This document shows, piece by piece, positions 12,545-23,263 of a DNA stretch of 64,000 bases. The position numbers and the translations under genes were made by a program. The DNA is from Monoplex corrugatus (taxonomy: Eukaryota; Mollusca; Gastropoda; Littorinimorpha; Ranellidae): contig CM060306.1 of NCBI GenBank assembly GCA_030674185.1, forward strand, positions 34,685,481 through 34,749,480. The letters run 5' to 3'. Each line of letters starts with the position of its first letter. Positions within the stretch are counted from its first letter, which is position 1. The notes beneath the pieces are model-generated. The model was not told where the DNA came from. It did not search any database and saw nothing but the letters and a program-made list of their open reading frames with translations.

Positions 12545-14375
12545 ACACACACGGCTATAAATGGGGAGAAAGAATAAAAACAATGGAAAATTATAGAGAG
12601 CATATTATATACAATTATATATTGCAATGTGATTCCCCTCCGAGTGGAGACAGGCTGCAGAGGGGATTGAGTGAGGTCAGGATTTTATGCAGAGGAGAAA
12701 AGGTGAGTTTTGAGAGCGGACTTGAAGGAGACAAAAGTAGGTTGCTGACGGACTGAGAGAGGAAGTTTGTTCCAGGAGATCGGACCAGAAACAGAAGGCT
12801 CGTGGACCATAGGTATTGAGCTTAGTGCGTGGAAAGCGAAAAGTCAAGAGGGTCGGAGGCAGAGCGGAGGGTACGTGAGGGAAGATAGATCTCAAGTAGG
12901 CTTGACAGGTAATCCGGGGCTGCGTTATTGAGGCTTTTGTAGCACATGGTGTCTAGTTTGTACTGTATGCGCTTTGATACAGGGAGCCAGTGAAGTTGTG
13001 CCAGGAGAGGAGATATGTGGTCAGCTTTTTTCTTTTTGAGTACAAGGCGTGCAGCATTGTTTTGAATGCGCTGTAGGATGTGAGTGGTGGAGGCAGGAAG
13101 ACCGGACAGGAGTGAATTGCAATAGTCAATGCGAGACATTATGAAGGAGAGAACGAGTTTTGCAGTTGTTTCCACAGAGAGATACTTCCTGATCAGGCTT
13201 ATACGATGGAGGTGATAGTAGCAAGATCTGGCAGTTTGAGAAACAAAGTTGTTCATGGAGAGGGTAGAGTCAATGCAGACACCAAGGTTTTTAGCTGAAT
13301 CAGAAATTGGGACTGATGTGTTACATAATGGGAGAGAAAGAGGAGGCAACTGAGAAAGTTTCTGACGGGTGCCAATGAGGATAGCTTCTGTCTTATCATT
13401 TAGCTGAAGTTTGTTGTATGTCATCCAATTTTTGATGTCCGAGTAACACTCAGTGGTGCGAGTCAGGAGGCGCTGTATATTGTCAGGTGAGTCACTGTCT
13501 TGAAGTTGGGTGTCATCAGCATAGAAGTGGTGTTTTATAGAGTGGGAGTTGATGATGGTGGACAGGGGGGAGGTGTAAAGAGTGAAAAGAACAGGGCCAA
13601 GGACAGATTCTTGTGGAACACCACAGGTCAGGTATGCAGGTTGAGAGTAAGTGCCATTGATGAGAACAGTTTGTTTTCTGTTTGATAGATAAGAAGTGAA
13701 CCAGGAGAGAGCAATGTCAGAGATGCCAAAAGTATGATGAAATCTAGAAAGGAGAATACCATGATCAATGGTATCAAAGGCTGCAGACAGATCAAGGAGT
13801 GTGAGGAGAGAGACTTTGCCAGTATCTGTTGCAAGGAGGAGATTGTTGAGAATGTGTAGCAAGGCAGTTTCAGTGCTATGGCACTGGCAGTAGGCTGACT
13901 GGAAAGGATTGAGGAGATTGTTGGCAGACAGGTGAGAGTTCAGTTGGTTGAGGACAACTTTTTCAAGCAGTTTTGACAAGAAAGATTAGAGATAGGCCGG
14001 TAATTTTTCAGTTCATTTGGGTCTAAATTGTATTTCTTTAGGAGAGGGTGAACAATAGCAGACTTGAAAGAATCTGGGACAGTTCCAGTTTGGAGAGAAG
14101 TGTTGATGATGTCAGTGATGAATGGGAGGAGCGTAGGGAGACAGTCAGAGTAGAGAGAACCTGGAAGAGGATCCAGTTCGCAGGTTTTGAACGACATGGA
14201 TCTGATTGTGTTGAGAATTTCTTCTTGTGAGACTGGGGTAAGAGTAGTAAGAGGTGTGCCAGAGAAAGAAGGGTCAGGTGGGCATGGTTGACAGGGTGTC
14301 CTGTCAAGCCTGTCATGAAGAGTTTGTATTTTGGTGGTGAAATACTTGGAGAATACATATGGGAGTTCTTCATTT
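12320..14375 (-). mobile_element. L2/CR1-like LINE copy B
   Basis: The longest copy of this family here. Read on the minus strand it runs from mid-ORF2 through the reverse transcriptase and C-terminal domain, the 3' UTR with (GT)n (plus-strand CA at about 12396-12553) and the (ATT)n tail at about 12320-12350. The host field (gtgtgattct on the left, gtggactttgtgttaag on the right) is interrupted at a point where other copies of the host block are continuous, which fixes the insertion limits to within a few bases. No clear target duplication is visible. 5'-truncated. Confidence 0.9.
12685..14370 (-). pseudogene. L2-like LINE ORF2 (reverse transcriptase), frameshifted
   Basis: Minus-strand reverse transcriptase of an L2/CR1-type LINE. 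Seen in order: the KNYRPISNLS motif (about 13985-14030), a frameshift near 13980 where four bases appear lost, then KLLEKVVLNQL, DLSAAFDTIDH (first catalytic aspartate), CGVPQ-SVLGPVLF and HFYADDTQL with the YADD catalytic pair near 13520-13535, followed by the thumb and the C-terminal HWLPVSKRIQYK domain. One frame of 385 codons (13979-12822) covers RT to near the C-terminus and a second frameshift near 12845 separates the last ~60 codons. The usual PQGS is PQES here, another sign of decay. The endonuclease domain is absent because of 5' truncation. Confidence 0.88.
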
Positions 14376-14493
14376 GTGTGTTTTGTTGTGGACTTTGTGT
14401 TAAGCTGTTTGTGGGGGAGAGAGTCTGTACATCATTATTATTGATATTATCATGATCATGAGTATATTATTCTCTTTGGTATGATGATGATGG
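14376..14493. repeat. Host repeat block between two LINEs
   Basis: A remnant of the GT-rich field (gtggactttgtgttaagc, gggggagagagtctgtacat, GAT-rich end) left between LINE copies B and C. It shows that both inserted in the same repeat block. Confidence 0.8.
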
Positions 14494-15656
14494 TCAAACC
14501 GTTCTCATCAATGGCACTTACTCTCAACCTGCATACCTGACCTGTGGTGTTCCACAAGGATCTGTCCTTGGCCCTGTTCTTTTCACTCTTTACACCTCCC
14601 CCCTGTCCACCATCACCAACTCCCATTCTATAAAACACCACTTCTATGCTGATGACACCCAACTTCAAGACAGTGACTCACCTGATAATATACAGCGCCT
14701 GTTGACTCGCACCACTGAGTGTTACTCGGGACATTAAGAACTGGATGACACACAATAGACTTCAGCTTAATGACGACAAAACAGAAGCTATCCTCATTGG
14801 CACCCGTCAGAAACTTTCTCAGCTGCCTCCTCTTTCTCTCCCATTATGTAACACATCAGTCCCAATTTCTGATTCAGCTAAAAACCTTGGTGTCTGCATT
14901 GACTCTACCCTCTCCATGAACAACTTTGTTTCTCAAACTGCCAGATCCTGCTACTATCATCTCCATCGTATAAAGCTGATCAGGAAGTATCTCTCTGTGG
15001 AAACAACTGCAAAACTCGTTCTCTCCTTCATAATGTCTCGCATTGACTATTGCAATTCACTCCTGTCTAGTCTTCCTGCCTCCACCATTCACATCCTACA
15101 GCGCATTCAAAACAATGCTGCACGCCTTGTACTCAAAAAGAAAAAAGCTGACCACATATCTCCTCTCCTGGCACAACTTCACTGGCTCCCTGTATCAAAG
15201 CGCATACAGTACAAACTAGACACCATGTGCTACAAAAGCCTCAATAACGCAGCCCCCGATTACCTGTCAAGCCTACTTGAGATCTATGTTCCCTCACGTA
15301 CCCTCCGCTCTGCCTCTGATCCTCTGACTCTTCGCTTTCCACGCACTAAGCTCAATACCTATGGTCCACGAGCCTTCTCTGTTTCTGGTCCACTCTCCTG
15401 GAACAAACTTCCTCTCTCAGTCCGTCAGCAACCTACTTTTGTCTCCTTCAAGTCCGCTCTCAAAACTCACCTTTTCTCTCCTGCATAAAATCCTAACCTC
15501 ACTCAACCCTCCCCTCTGCAGCCTGTCTCCGCTCGGAGGGAATCACATGGTTATAATATATAATTGTATGCTATGCTCTCTATAATTTTCCATTGCTTTT
15601 ATTCTTGCTTTTATTGCTTTTATTCTTTCTCCCCATTTATAGCCATGCGTGTGTGT

Positions 15657-15691
<35 letters not shown>

Positions 15692-15830
15692 TGTCTGTAT
15701 GTGTGCGTGCGTGTGTGTGCGAGCGTGCGTGCCTGCGTGTGTGTCTGCTTCAGCGCTTAGATTTGATTTTATCAAGATTTTGCGCTATATAAATATTGTA
15801 ATTATTATTATTATTATTATTATTATCATC
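14494..15830 (+). mobile_element. L2/CR1-like LINE copy C
   Basis: Plus-strand 5'-truncated copy starting at the codons for TVLINGTY, ending with the 3' UTR, (GT)n at about 15650-15742, the gcgctt...gcgcta tail and (ATT)n at about 15795-15828. Its 3' 1.3 kb is the inverted repeat of copy B and is nearly identical to copy D at 44800. Confidence 0.92.
14497..15488 (+). pseudogene. L2-like LINE ORF2, C-terminal half
   Basis: Encodes RT motifs from CGVPQGSVLG and the YADD pair (about 14645-14660) onwards. One extra G near 14728 shifts the frame. From 14745 a 247-codon frame is open to the TAA at 15486-15488 and covers the thumb and the C-terminal HWLPVSKRIQYK domain, ending FKSALKTHLFSPA. There is no endonuclease and no N-terminal half of RT, so the copy cannot be autonomous. 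Close identity with copy D shows both derive from a recently active source. Confidence 0.88.
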
Positions 15831-16202
15831 ATCATCATTTGTATCATTTATCTTTTCCTCAGAGTTGAAACAGAGTGTGTGTGGGTAACTGGAGAGAGGT
15901 TAATAACAAAAAGGTCGATAGCAAATGTGTGCGAATGCACTGACATGTGTACTTTGTTTCATTTTTATTTTTTATTTTTTTATTTTTTTGCTTTTGAAGT
16001 TTTGTATGTGCTTTGAAATGGTTATAGCCCTGATATGGTTCTACACAGTCAGCTGGGTTTTAAACAAAAACAAAACAATTTGTGTGTGTGTGGTGTTTTT
16101 TGTTGTTGGTTTTTTTGTTTTTTGAGGCAGGTATTGTTTGGTATTTGTGTGGGTGTTTCGTTATTGATATTAAAGTGTGTGTGTGTGTGTGTGTGTGTGT
16201 GT

Positions 16203-16239
<37 letters not shown>

Positions 16240-16555
16240 AAGATTGATTACTTGATCATCTCTTCAGTGTGAGCGAGTGTTGTGTGTGTGTATGTGTATG
16301 CATACATGTATGTGTGTGGGTATGTGTTTGACCATCTTTCGTGTGTGTGTGTGTGCATGCGGGAATGTGTGCGGGAGTGTATGTGTGCGTGTAATGTGGT
16401 TGTGTGTGTGTTTGAGGGCGGGTATATTTTTGGTATTTGTGCGAGTGTCTTGATATTAAAATGTGTGTGTGAGAGAGAGAGAGAGAGAGAGCGCGCGGGC
16501 ATCAGGTGTGCATGTGTCCTGTCTGAACACTATGTTCATGTAAGTTGTTAACACA
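15831..16555. repeat. GT-rich higher-order repeat field, right segment
   Basis: Continues the field interrupted by LINEs B and C: the cctcagagttgaaacagagt block, a 3' end of repeat G at about 16010-16080, a (GT)n block at 16166-16240, the tgtttgaccatctttcgtg block near 16326 and a short (GA)n at about 16468-16492. Confidence 0.85.
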
Positions 16556-17090
16556 GGTTGTACCCCCGTGGGGATACCGGGGGCTCTTTCAGTATAAATA
16601 GTATCCCCACCTTCTGGAAATTCTGTGCTAGAAATTTCCTCTTTTCTATCACTCTTTGTTTCTTTCTTCCTCCTTTGCTTTCTGTCATTTCTTCCTATCA
16701 TTTTCTGCCTTGCTGGTTCATTCACCAGCATGTATTCATTAAAGTCTTGCATACTTTTTCTTAGGATGGATAATTGGGTACATGTATGAAATGCATTTTT
16801 GGCTCTATGGAGGTGAGATATGCGGAAGCAATTTTGGGTGTATGTGTTAGTGTCCTGGTTACGTTTGAATTTGTATTCAGGTGTGTTTTTTAAATCTTCT
16901 GTTCGATGAATTGGGACAGAGTGGTCAGTGCCAGGGGCATCTCCTTAGATTATGTGTGTGAATGCATTCATAAGTATACTTTTTTTCTTTTTTTTTAAAT
17001 GCTGTTGAAGTATTGTGTATGTTGTGAAACTGTCATAAACCTTATATGGCTGTACGCTGTCAGCTGGGCTTTAAACAAAAATAACAATGA
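16556..17090 (+). mobile_element. Interspersed repeat G, copy 2 (best copy)
   Basis: The most complete copy. It opens with ccccgtggggataccggggg, which is self-complementary, then ctttcagtataaatagtat, the ctttctgtcatttcttcc stretch, gataattgggtacatgtat, a middle with gcatctccttagattatg, and the 3' end tatggctgtacgctgtcag followed by an A-rich tail. Minus-strand translations of the first part share a lysine/arginine-rich string (RQKM-RNDRKQ) in several copies. With no domain and frames broken elsewhere, this is taken as a shadow of sequence similarity. Confidence 0.75.
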
Positions 17091-17589
17091 CACAGGTTGT
17101 ACTCATGCCATGGGTGGTGGTGTTTTTGAAACTGTGGACATGGAACTGCATAGTGCCATGGAATTTGTGTTGATGTAGACAGAAAATTGTCAGATTAGGA
17201 ACTTTTCCCCATAGATTGTGGTTTGTGATTTACAGCACTACAATCTTTTGTTACACATTATTGTAATGTTTTCCATAGACTTCAGTAAACTTGTGATACA
17301 CAACTAGTATCAGAGCAGGGCAATATGTTTTCAGTACACCATCATTGAAACTTGGCCCAGAGTTGAGTAATTCTTGTCAGAATGTTAACAAGATGAAAGC
17401 AAAGCAGTGTCGCCCTAATGACAAAAAGTTTTCAGTCCCTGTTGTCGAAGTGTTCACAAAATTCACAATTTCACAGTAAACACTGCCCACTTAGGACCTG
17501 GCCCACCCAGCTTGTCATGACAATGACGTGATATGATGTGCACAATACCCACACACTATATAGGTGGCAGCACGCTCGAAGGGAGTGCG
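17091..17589. other. Unassigned sequence
   Basis: Ordinary-composition sequence with no recognised frame, repeat family or RNA gene. Confidence 0.55.
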
Positions 17590-18065
17590 ACTGCCTTCAG
17601 GCTAGTTGCATGATGGGAAGATGTGATGCCCACCAAGAGCCTAAAGTACTGAAGGTGGCCTCACAGTCAGAAGGGAGTGTTCCCGTCTTCAGGCTGGTTT
17701 TGTGATGGGAACAATGAAGTATTGACTTCGATCTGACATGACGTGCAACCATCAAGAGCCCAGCACACTGTAGGTGGCAGCACACTCAAGATGGGAGTAC
17801 CGCTGCCGTCAGGCTGGTTTTGTGATGGCAGCACAATCAGAGGGGAGTGTTCCCATTTTCAGGCTGGTTTTGTAATGGGAACAATGAACTATTGACTTCG
17901 ATCTGACATGACGTGCAATCATCAAGAGCCCAGCACACTGTAGGTGGCAGCACACTCAAGATGGAGATGGCTGCTGCCTTCAGGCTGGTTTTGCGATGGC
18001 AGCAGTCTAGTGCTAATGTCCACCAAGAGTCCAGTACTCTGTAGGTGGCAGCACACATGCAGGAG
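17590..18065. repeat. Complex minisatellite
   Basis: Irregular tandem repetition of two modules: ttcaggctggttttgtgatg (near 17596, 17690, 17809, 17858 and 17979) and aggtggcagcacactcaag (near 17561, 17769, 17942 and 18042). The spacer catcaagagcccagcacact is also repeated. Units vary from about 50 to 170 bases. Confidence 0.85.
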
Positions 18066-19025
18066 TGACCTCAACCTCTGGTGGGCCATGTATTGGGACT
18101 ATGCTGACATTTTGAGTGTGCAGCACTTTGCTGTTGGGTCAGATCATGGCTGTGGTGGGCCATTTGGAAATGGTAGCTCGTTGATATGGGAAAAAGTCCT
18201 TTGTTGCTTTCATAGTGTTTGTATTTACAGGTTTGTGCTAGGTCAGGTGGAAAGAGAGAGAGGAAAGGAAAAATAGGAAAAAAAGAAAAAAAGGGGAGGG
18301 AAAAAGGGAAACGTTCTGTGTGTTAGCAAGAGAAGAATGTAGCCCATACAAGAACAGAAAGCAGCACAGCAGCAACAACAAATACATGACTATGACAGTT
18401 CCTGGACCAGTTTTGTGTGCATGTGTGGAATGGGTGTGACGTGCTGATTTAAAAAAAAAAAAAAAAGTCAGAAAAGAAAAAAAGAAAAGAAAAAAAAAAA
18501 CATACTGTGTAGATTGCAAACCTGTTTCTAGAAAGATCTTCGGTGGTTCATGACTGGCTGCTGGCAGCATGGGACACCTACAGTATTATGATGTGACAGT
18601 GCGTCATTGTGATCTTCATCCTGTGACACTGTGTGCTGTTACCTGTCAGAAACGTGCAGTCACATGCAGTCGTCATCGTGATCTTCACTGTTTGATCAGG
18701 AATTGTTCGCAACGCTCGTTGGAAAAAGGCGCTCGGCATAAGCAGTTTCAGTCTTGGTTGGATCATGGGGGACATTAGCGGCAACCTTGTGATCGTCACT
18801 GCGTCTTGGTGGATTGTGTAAAATGTGAAGTGACAACATAATCATTGTGATCTTCAGTGCATCATAAGTGGTGTGATATGCATGTATTGTGTGAAGGCTG
18901 AACTGGTGCACTCCGTGATCAGTTTCGGTTGTTGGAAAAAGACTGTGTGCAGAAGATGGTGGACAAAGGCAAAGAAAACTCCTCCATCACATATTTGCAG
19001 TGATTTTTTTTAAAGTGGATCTGTG
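18066..19025. other. Unassigned sequence with A-rich tracts
   Basis: Purine-rich and A-rich tracts at about 18250-18310 and 18450-18500. Short imperfect repeats of gtgatcttca and of cagtcatcgtgatc occur between 18600 and 18870. No coding signal recognised. Confidence 0.5.
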
Positions 19026-19290
19026 GTGTCATGGGGCACTACTTTTCCTGGAGTGACAGACCAGGGGACCACTTTTCCTGGTGGCAGGGATGCTTATGAT
19101 TGTGGTGTGAAGAACTCAAGTTCCTGGGAATGAATGACTTTGTGGTGTGTGGAGGCCTGAAGTTCCTGGGAACAAAATGACCCTGTGTTTCATGTGATTC
19201 GTACAGGACTTAAGTTCCTGGGAAGGAATGACCTTGTGTATTATGGCAGTGTGTGGGGGACTTAAGTTTCTTAGGATAGATAAACAACCA
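19026..19290. repeat. Minisatellite with aagttcctgggaa core
   Basis: About five diverged units of roughly 55-65 bases with the core acttaagttcctgggaa followed by gaatgacyttgtg (near 19040, 19075, 19115, 19160, 19215 and 19260). Confidence 0.8.
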
Positions 19291-20330
19291 TCTTTTATGA
19301 TGGTGCATGTGAGCTGAGGGCTGTTTGGATCTGTAATGTGTGTCCCTTTACTTTGTGATGTGGAGTGTGTAGAATTGGGTTGAAAGTGTGAATGTTGTGT
19401 TGTGTGTATTCAGCGTATGCTAGTGTGAGATGGATTATTTTTCTTGCCTTTCTTCCCTTGTCATTTTCTTTTAATACTGTGTATGGGTTTTCTGTATGTG
19501 CATTTTTTAGGTTTTGTTTTTGAAGGGGCATGTAGTATTTGTGTGTGCATATGGTGTGTGTGTGAGTTACGTGTGTGTGTGTGCTTTTTTTTTTCTTTGA
19601 CGTATATGTGTGTTCTTGTATTTTTTTTTCAAATCCTCTGATGTATGGTTTCTCACTTTGCTGGGCATGGGACAGGGGTGGGTGATGGTGGCGGTGGTGA
19701 TGGTGGTTGGTTTATGTGGACATGGGTGTGTGTTTGTGTGGACATGGGCCTGTGTGTGTGTGTGTGTGTGTGTGTAGTTTGGTGCACATGTGCTCAAATA
19801 CACTGATTCTTCTTCTGATGAGTCTGCATTTTGAAAAAGTACAAGTAATTTTCCTCAAATTAAATTTGCAAGACAAAACCCAGAAAGAGAGAAAAGGAAA
19901 AAAAAGACATGCTCCATGATACGAATAGTAAGAACCTAACATAGAAAAAAAAATGACAACAAGGAGCTCTTAGACAAGAGATTAGACAAGATTCAAAACA
20001 ACCAAAAAAGTGAAGAGCAAGGAAGTCTCCTTATTACAAAAATTGGAAAACACATAAAAACGTAAAACAGAGAGATGGTGTAGCTTCAAGCATAGCTAAG
20101 ATTAAAGAGTGACTCACAATTCTTGGGAACAATTTGATGGACCACCTCTCCTCCTTAAAAAAACAAACAAACAAAAAATAACAGCAATGAAGAAAAAACA
20201 AAAAGTACAGTTTGTGCTGACATTTAGGCAAAATTGTTCACTTGACAACGGTGGAAATAGGAAAGTTCAGGGTTCATTACTCTCTCACTCATGAATTCAT
20301 AGTCTGTCATTCATTAGCTTATCTGTTTGA
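19291..20330. other. Unassigned sequence
   Basis: Contains GT-rich tracts near 19550 and 19750-19780 and an A-rich stretch at 19870-20040. No coding or transposon signal is recognised. Confidence 0.5.
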
Positions 20331-20515
20331 TTTCACAGTTACTGTTGTTCTCAAAGTTGACTGTTGTTTTCTAAGTTACTGTTCTCTGAATTTCTGTTGT
20401 TGTCCAGGTTATTATTATCCGTTGCTCTCCAGGTTACTGTTCTCCACGTTACTGTTCTCATTACTATTGTTCGCCATATTACTGTTGTTTACCAAGTTAC
20501 TGTTGTTCTCCCCCT
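20331..20515. repeat. 18-bp minisatellite, left segment
   Basis: Degenerate units of about 18 bases around gttactgttgttctccaa. The array is split by repeat G copy 3 and resumes at about 20985. Confidence 0.85.
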
Positions 20516-20980
20516 CCGGTGGGGACGCTGGGTACTCTTTCAGTATGAATAATATCCCCACCTTCCAGAAATTGTATGCTAGAAATTTCCTCTTTTATGC
20601 CATGCTTCTTTGCTTTCTGTCATTTCTTCCTATCATTTTTTGCCTTACTGGTCCATTCAGTGATTCACCTGTATGTGTTTGATAAAGTCTTCATACATTT
20701 TCTTAGGATTGATAATTGGGTACATGTATTAAGTGCATTTTTGACTCTAGGGAAATGAGATATGCGGAAGCAATTTTAGGTAATTTAGGCCTGTTTTTGC
20801 TACATGCTCTAGTGTCCATAGTTATGTTTAAATTTGCATTCAGGGATGTTTTTTTAATTCCCTTGTGTGATAAATTGGACTGGTCAGTGCGAGGGACATC
20901 TTAGATTATGTGCACGAATGCGTTGACAGCCATGATATGACTTCACAGTCATTGAGTCAGCTGGTCTTTAAACAAAAAAT
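20516..20980 (+). mobile_element. Interspersed repeat G, copy 3
   Basis: Starts ccggtggggacgctgggtac, carries ctttcagtatgaataatat and the conserved ctttctgtcatttcttcc stretch, and ends tcagctggtctttaaac followed by an A-rich tail. It lies inside the 18-bp minisatellite, whose units continue on both sides, so it inserted there. Confidence 0.75.
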
Positions 20981-20984
20981 AGCA

Positions 20985-21330
20985 ATAAGTGTTATTCTTC
21001 TCGTTACTTCTGTTCTCCTGTTTACTCTTGTTCTCCAGTTTACTCTTGTTCTCTAGTTTACTCTTGTTCTCCACGTTACTCTTGTTCTCCAGGTTAATGT
21101 TCAAGTTTCGGAAGTTTTCTAACTTTCTGTTCAATTTCTGTTCGATTACTGTTGTTGTCCAGCTTACGGTTGTTCTCCAAGTTACTGTTGTTCTCCAGAT
21201 TACTAAATATTCTCAAAGTCACTGGTCACATTACAGGTGCTCTTTAAGTTAGTTGTTCTCCAAGTGACTGGTGTCTCCAATTGGTTGTTCTGCAAGTTAA
21301 GGTTGTTATTCCAGTTACAAGTTAATTTGA
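20985..21330. repeat. 18-bp minisatellite, right segment
   Basis: Units such as tactcttgttctccagtt, regular between 20990 and 21090 and degenerate afterwards (gttactgttgttctcca, aagttactgttg). Confidence 0.88.
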
Positions 21331-21690
21331 TATTTTCTATCAAAGTGAAATAGGTGAATTTAGATTTCCATTGCTTTTACAACTTCTATTATTTCATTAG
21401 GTGTGTTGTAATGTTAAATTAGAATATTTTGATTTTAGATGTTCTTTTTTAGAATATAATTTACAGACTGTGTTGGTAATATCATTGTGGAATACATATT
21501 GCAGTTGCTCTGAGTATCTAGTATTGTGATAACATTGGGGAACACATTTGACTTGCTCTGAGTATCTTGTTATTTTTATGATAATGTTTTATATAACATA
21601 TTCCAGTTGATCTGAATATCTCAACATTATGACAATGATAACTAATATTGTGGACTAGCTATTTCAGCCTGTTGCTCTGAGTATCTTATG
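21331..21690. other. AT-rich unassigned sequence
   Basis: AT-rich with loosely repeated gctctgagtatct segments (near 21505, 21555, 21610 and 21675). No coding signal. Confidence 0.5.
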
Positions 21691-21699
21691 GTTATAATG

Positions 21700-21915
21700 A
21701 TGTAAGTACCTTAGCATGATTATGATGACATAGCGTATTATGATCACATAGCATGAATGTGATTACATAGCATGATTATTTTTATATATAACATGGCATG
21801 ATTATGATTATATAGGTATCTTAACATGATTATGATGACAGCATAATTATGATTACATAGCATGATTATGATGACATAGCATGATGATGATGACATAGCA
21901 TGATTACGATGACAT
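21700..21915. repeat. catgattatgatgacata minisatellite
   Basis: About ten degenerate units of 18-20 bases around agcatgattatgatgacat. Confidence 0.88.
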
Positions 21916-22029
21916 TATGGAGCGCATAGTCCAGCTGCTCACAGACCGGGAGCATTATGATAGTAGAACATGCAGGACTGTCCAAAATATTGGTATTTTC
22001 TGAATGATGATTGATGTAGACATGCATTG

Positions 22030-22345
22030 AATAGGGGATGTTGGGAGAAGGGAAATGTGGGAGAGGAAAAATGGGTAGGGAGAGGTGTTCGGGAGGGAGG
22101 GAAAAGTTAGGGAATGAGGGAAGGGGAAATGGAGGAGGTTGAGAGGGAGGGAAAGGGTTGGGAAGAGAGGAAAGGGGGTTGGGGTGGGAGGGAAGGGGGT
22201 TTGGGTGGAGGGAAGGGGATTGGGGTGGGAGGGAAGGGGGTTGGGAAGGGGTTGGGATGGGTGGGAAGGGGTTGGGGTGGGATGGAAGGGATAGGGAGGG
22301 AGAGGGTTGGGAGGGAGGGGGTCTGGGGAGGAGGGAGGTGGGACA
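22030..22345 (+). repeat. G-rich strand-asymmetric repeat
   Basis: About 300 bases of runs of two to five G separated by A or T, with a core like gggagggaaggggttggg. The plus strand is nearly devoid of C. Many windows satisfy the four-G-run quadruplex pattern. The minus-strand proline/serine-rich frame across it is a composition artefact. Confidence 0.9.
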
Positions 22346-22402
22346 GGGTGTGCGTGTGAATGTGTGTTTCGGATGTAACGGCTTGTTTTCTTTCTGTTTC
22401 AG

Positions 22403-22446
22403 ATGAGAAGTCACCTGGAGATGATGGTGGACCTTCTGAACTAAAG
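22403..22446 (+). other. Exon-like module
   Basis: The 44 bases follow a good 3' splice-site-like tract (ttttctttctgtttcag). They end ctaaag before ataagt, one base from the 5' splice consensus gtaagt. Read with two leading bases, the module is open and acidic (EKSPGDDGGPSELK). The same layout, a pyrimidine tract with AG, a GATGATG-containing core and a TAAAG or TTAAG end before RTAAGT, recurs at 30876, 31110 and 31985. It could be a real or dead exon of a plus-strand gene; no other exon of that gene is recognised. Confidence 0.35.
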
Positions 22447-22495
22447 ATAAGTGGTTTATATGTCTATTAATGTTTAAACGTTTTCTTTGTTGATG

Positions 22496-22766
22496 GGCAT
22501 GCATGGTGGGTGTTTTCATGTTTCTATAAGCCAGACACTGACATGGCTTACAGGATTTTTAACATGCATATTACATGCGTATTTGACATTTTTTGTGCGT
22601 ATACACAGGAAAGGATGGGTCTGGACAGTGGCAGGACTGCCTACATGCTGACCTGGAAGATTGGGAAAAAACTCCATCTTTTTCCCACCAGGCAGAGGCT
22701 CTAGGCGGATCGAACCCAGACCTTCCTATTGGAAGGCAGACATTTACCCACATTGCTACTATGCCC
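22496..22766 (-). mobile_element. tRNA-derived SINE
   Basis: On the minus strand the head begins gggcatagtagcaatgtggg, with a plausible RNA polymerase III A box (plus 22747-22758), and contains a near-perfect B box GGTTCGATCC (plus 22707-22716). The body continues through gtgggaaaaagatgg and the motifs gtatacgc and ccatgtcagtgtctggct on the minus strand, ending near 22496. Body-only fragments of the same family lie at 34535-34696 and 40940-41030. The tRNA-like head indicates transcription by polymerase III and mobilisation by a partner LINE. Confidence 0.82.
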
Positions 22767-23185
22767 ATTTTATTGGTTTAAAGCTGTTGCAGTTAAATTT
22801 GTCATAGCATTGAGTTACAATAGTTGTATCATTGATAGCTTGTACAAGTATGAATGATAGCATTTAATTGGTTATTGAGTATTTTTTAAATTAGTTTATG
22901 TAGGGCATTTGTATTAAATTCAGCTCTGTTGCTATATCATACTTTGAAGATTATAAGTTGTTTCAGTTGTAATGTGTAGGAATAATCAACTTACACTTGT
23001 ACTATGTATGAAAAATAATGTTTTTTTAGGTCATGTTATCTGTGTTTAATGTTAGGTCTAAAATTCATTTTTATATAAGCTATGGAAATTGAAAAGTATG
23101 GGAGTGGGGGTGGGCAGTATTATTTGTGGTTTTGCATTTTAGATATTACATCTGTTTCTTTTTTGTTTTGGTCTTATGTTTGCAG
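22767..23185. other. AT-rich unassigned sequence
   Basis: AT-rich and intron-like, ending in a pyrimidine-rich tract that leads into the exon-like segment at 23186. No other feature seen. Confidence 0.5.
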
Positions 23186-23263
23186 ATACAATTTCCCTGG
23201 AGGACAAGGATGATGGTGGTCTTCAGAGCCAAGATGCCGGCACTAAATATCGATTGAAGAATT
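23186..23263 (+). other. Possible terminal exon
   Basis: Follows a strong 3' splice-site-like tract (tcttatgtttgcag at 23172-23185). With two leading bases it reads TISLEDKDDGGLQSQDAG and then TKYRLKN to a TAA at about 23261-23263. The acidic, glycine-containing composition and the split codon match the module at 22403. No polyadenylation signal is evident close downstream, where the splice-site minisatellite starts. This is a candidate last coding exon of an unidentified gene, or a chance frame. Confidence 0.35.

Noticed and set aside
16456..16752. Minus-strand frame with RQKMIGRNDRKQRRKK, similar in other copies of repeat G
   Set aside because: Similarity follows from the copies being related DNA. 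The frame is interrupted in other copies and has no start or domain in common.
21866..22519. 217-codon proline/serine-rich minus-strand frame
   Set aside because: Product of the G-rich repeat block; low complexity with no conserved segment.
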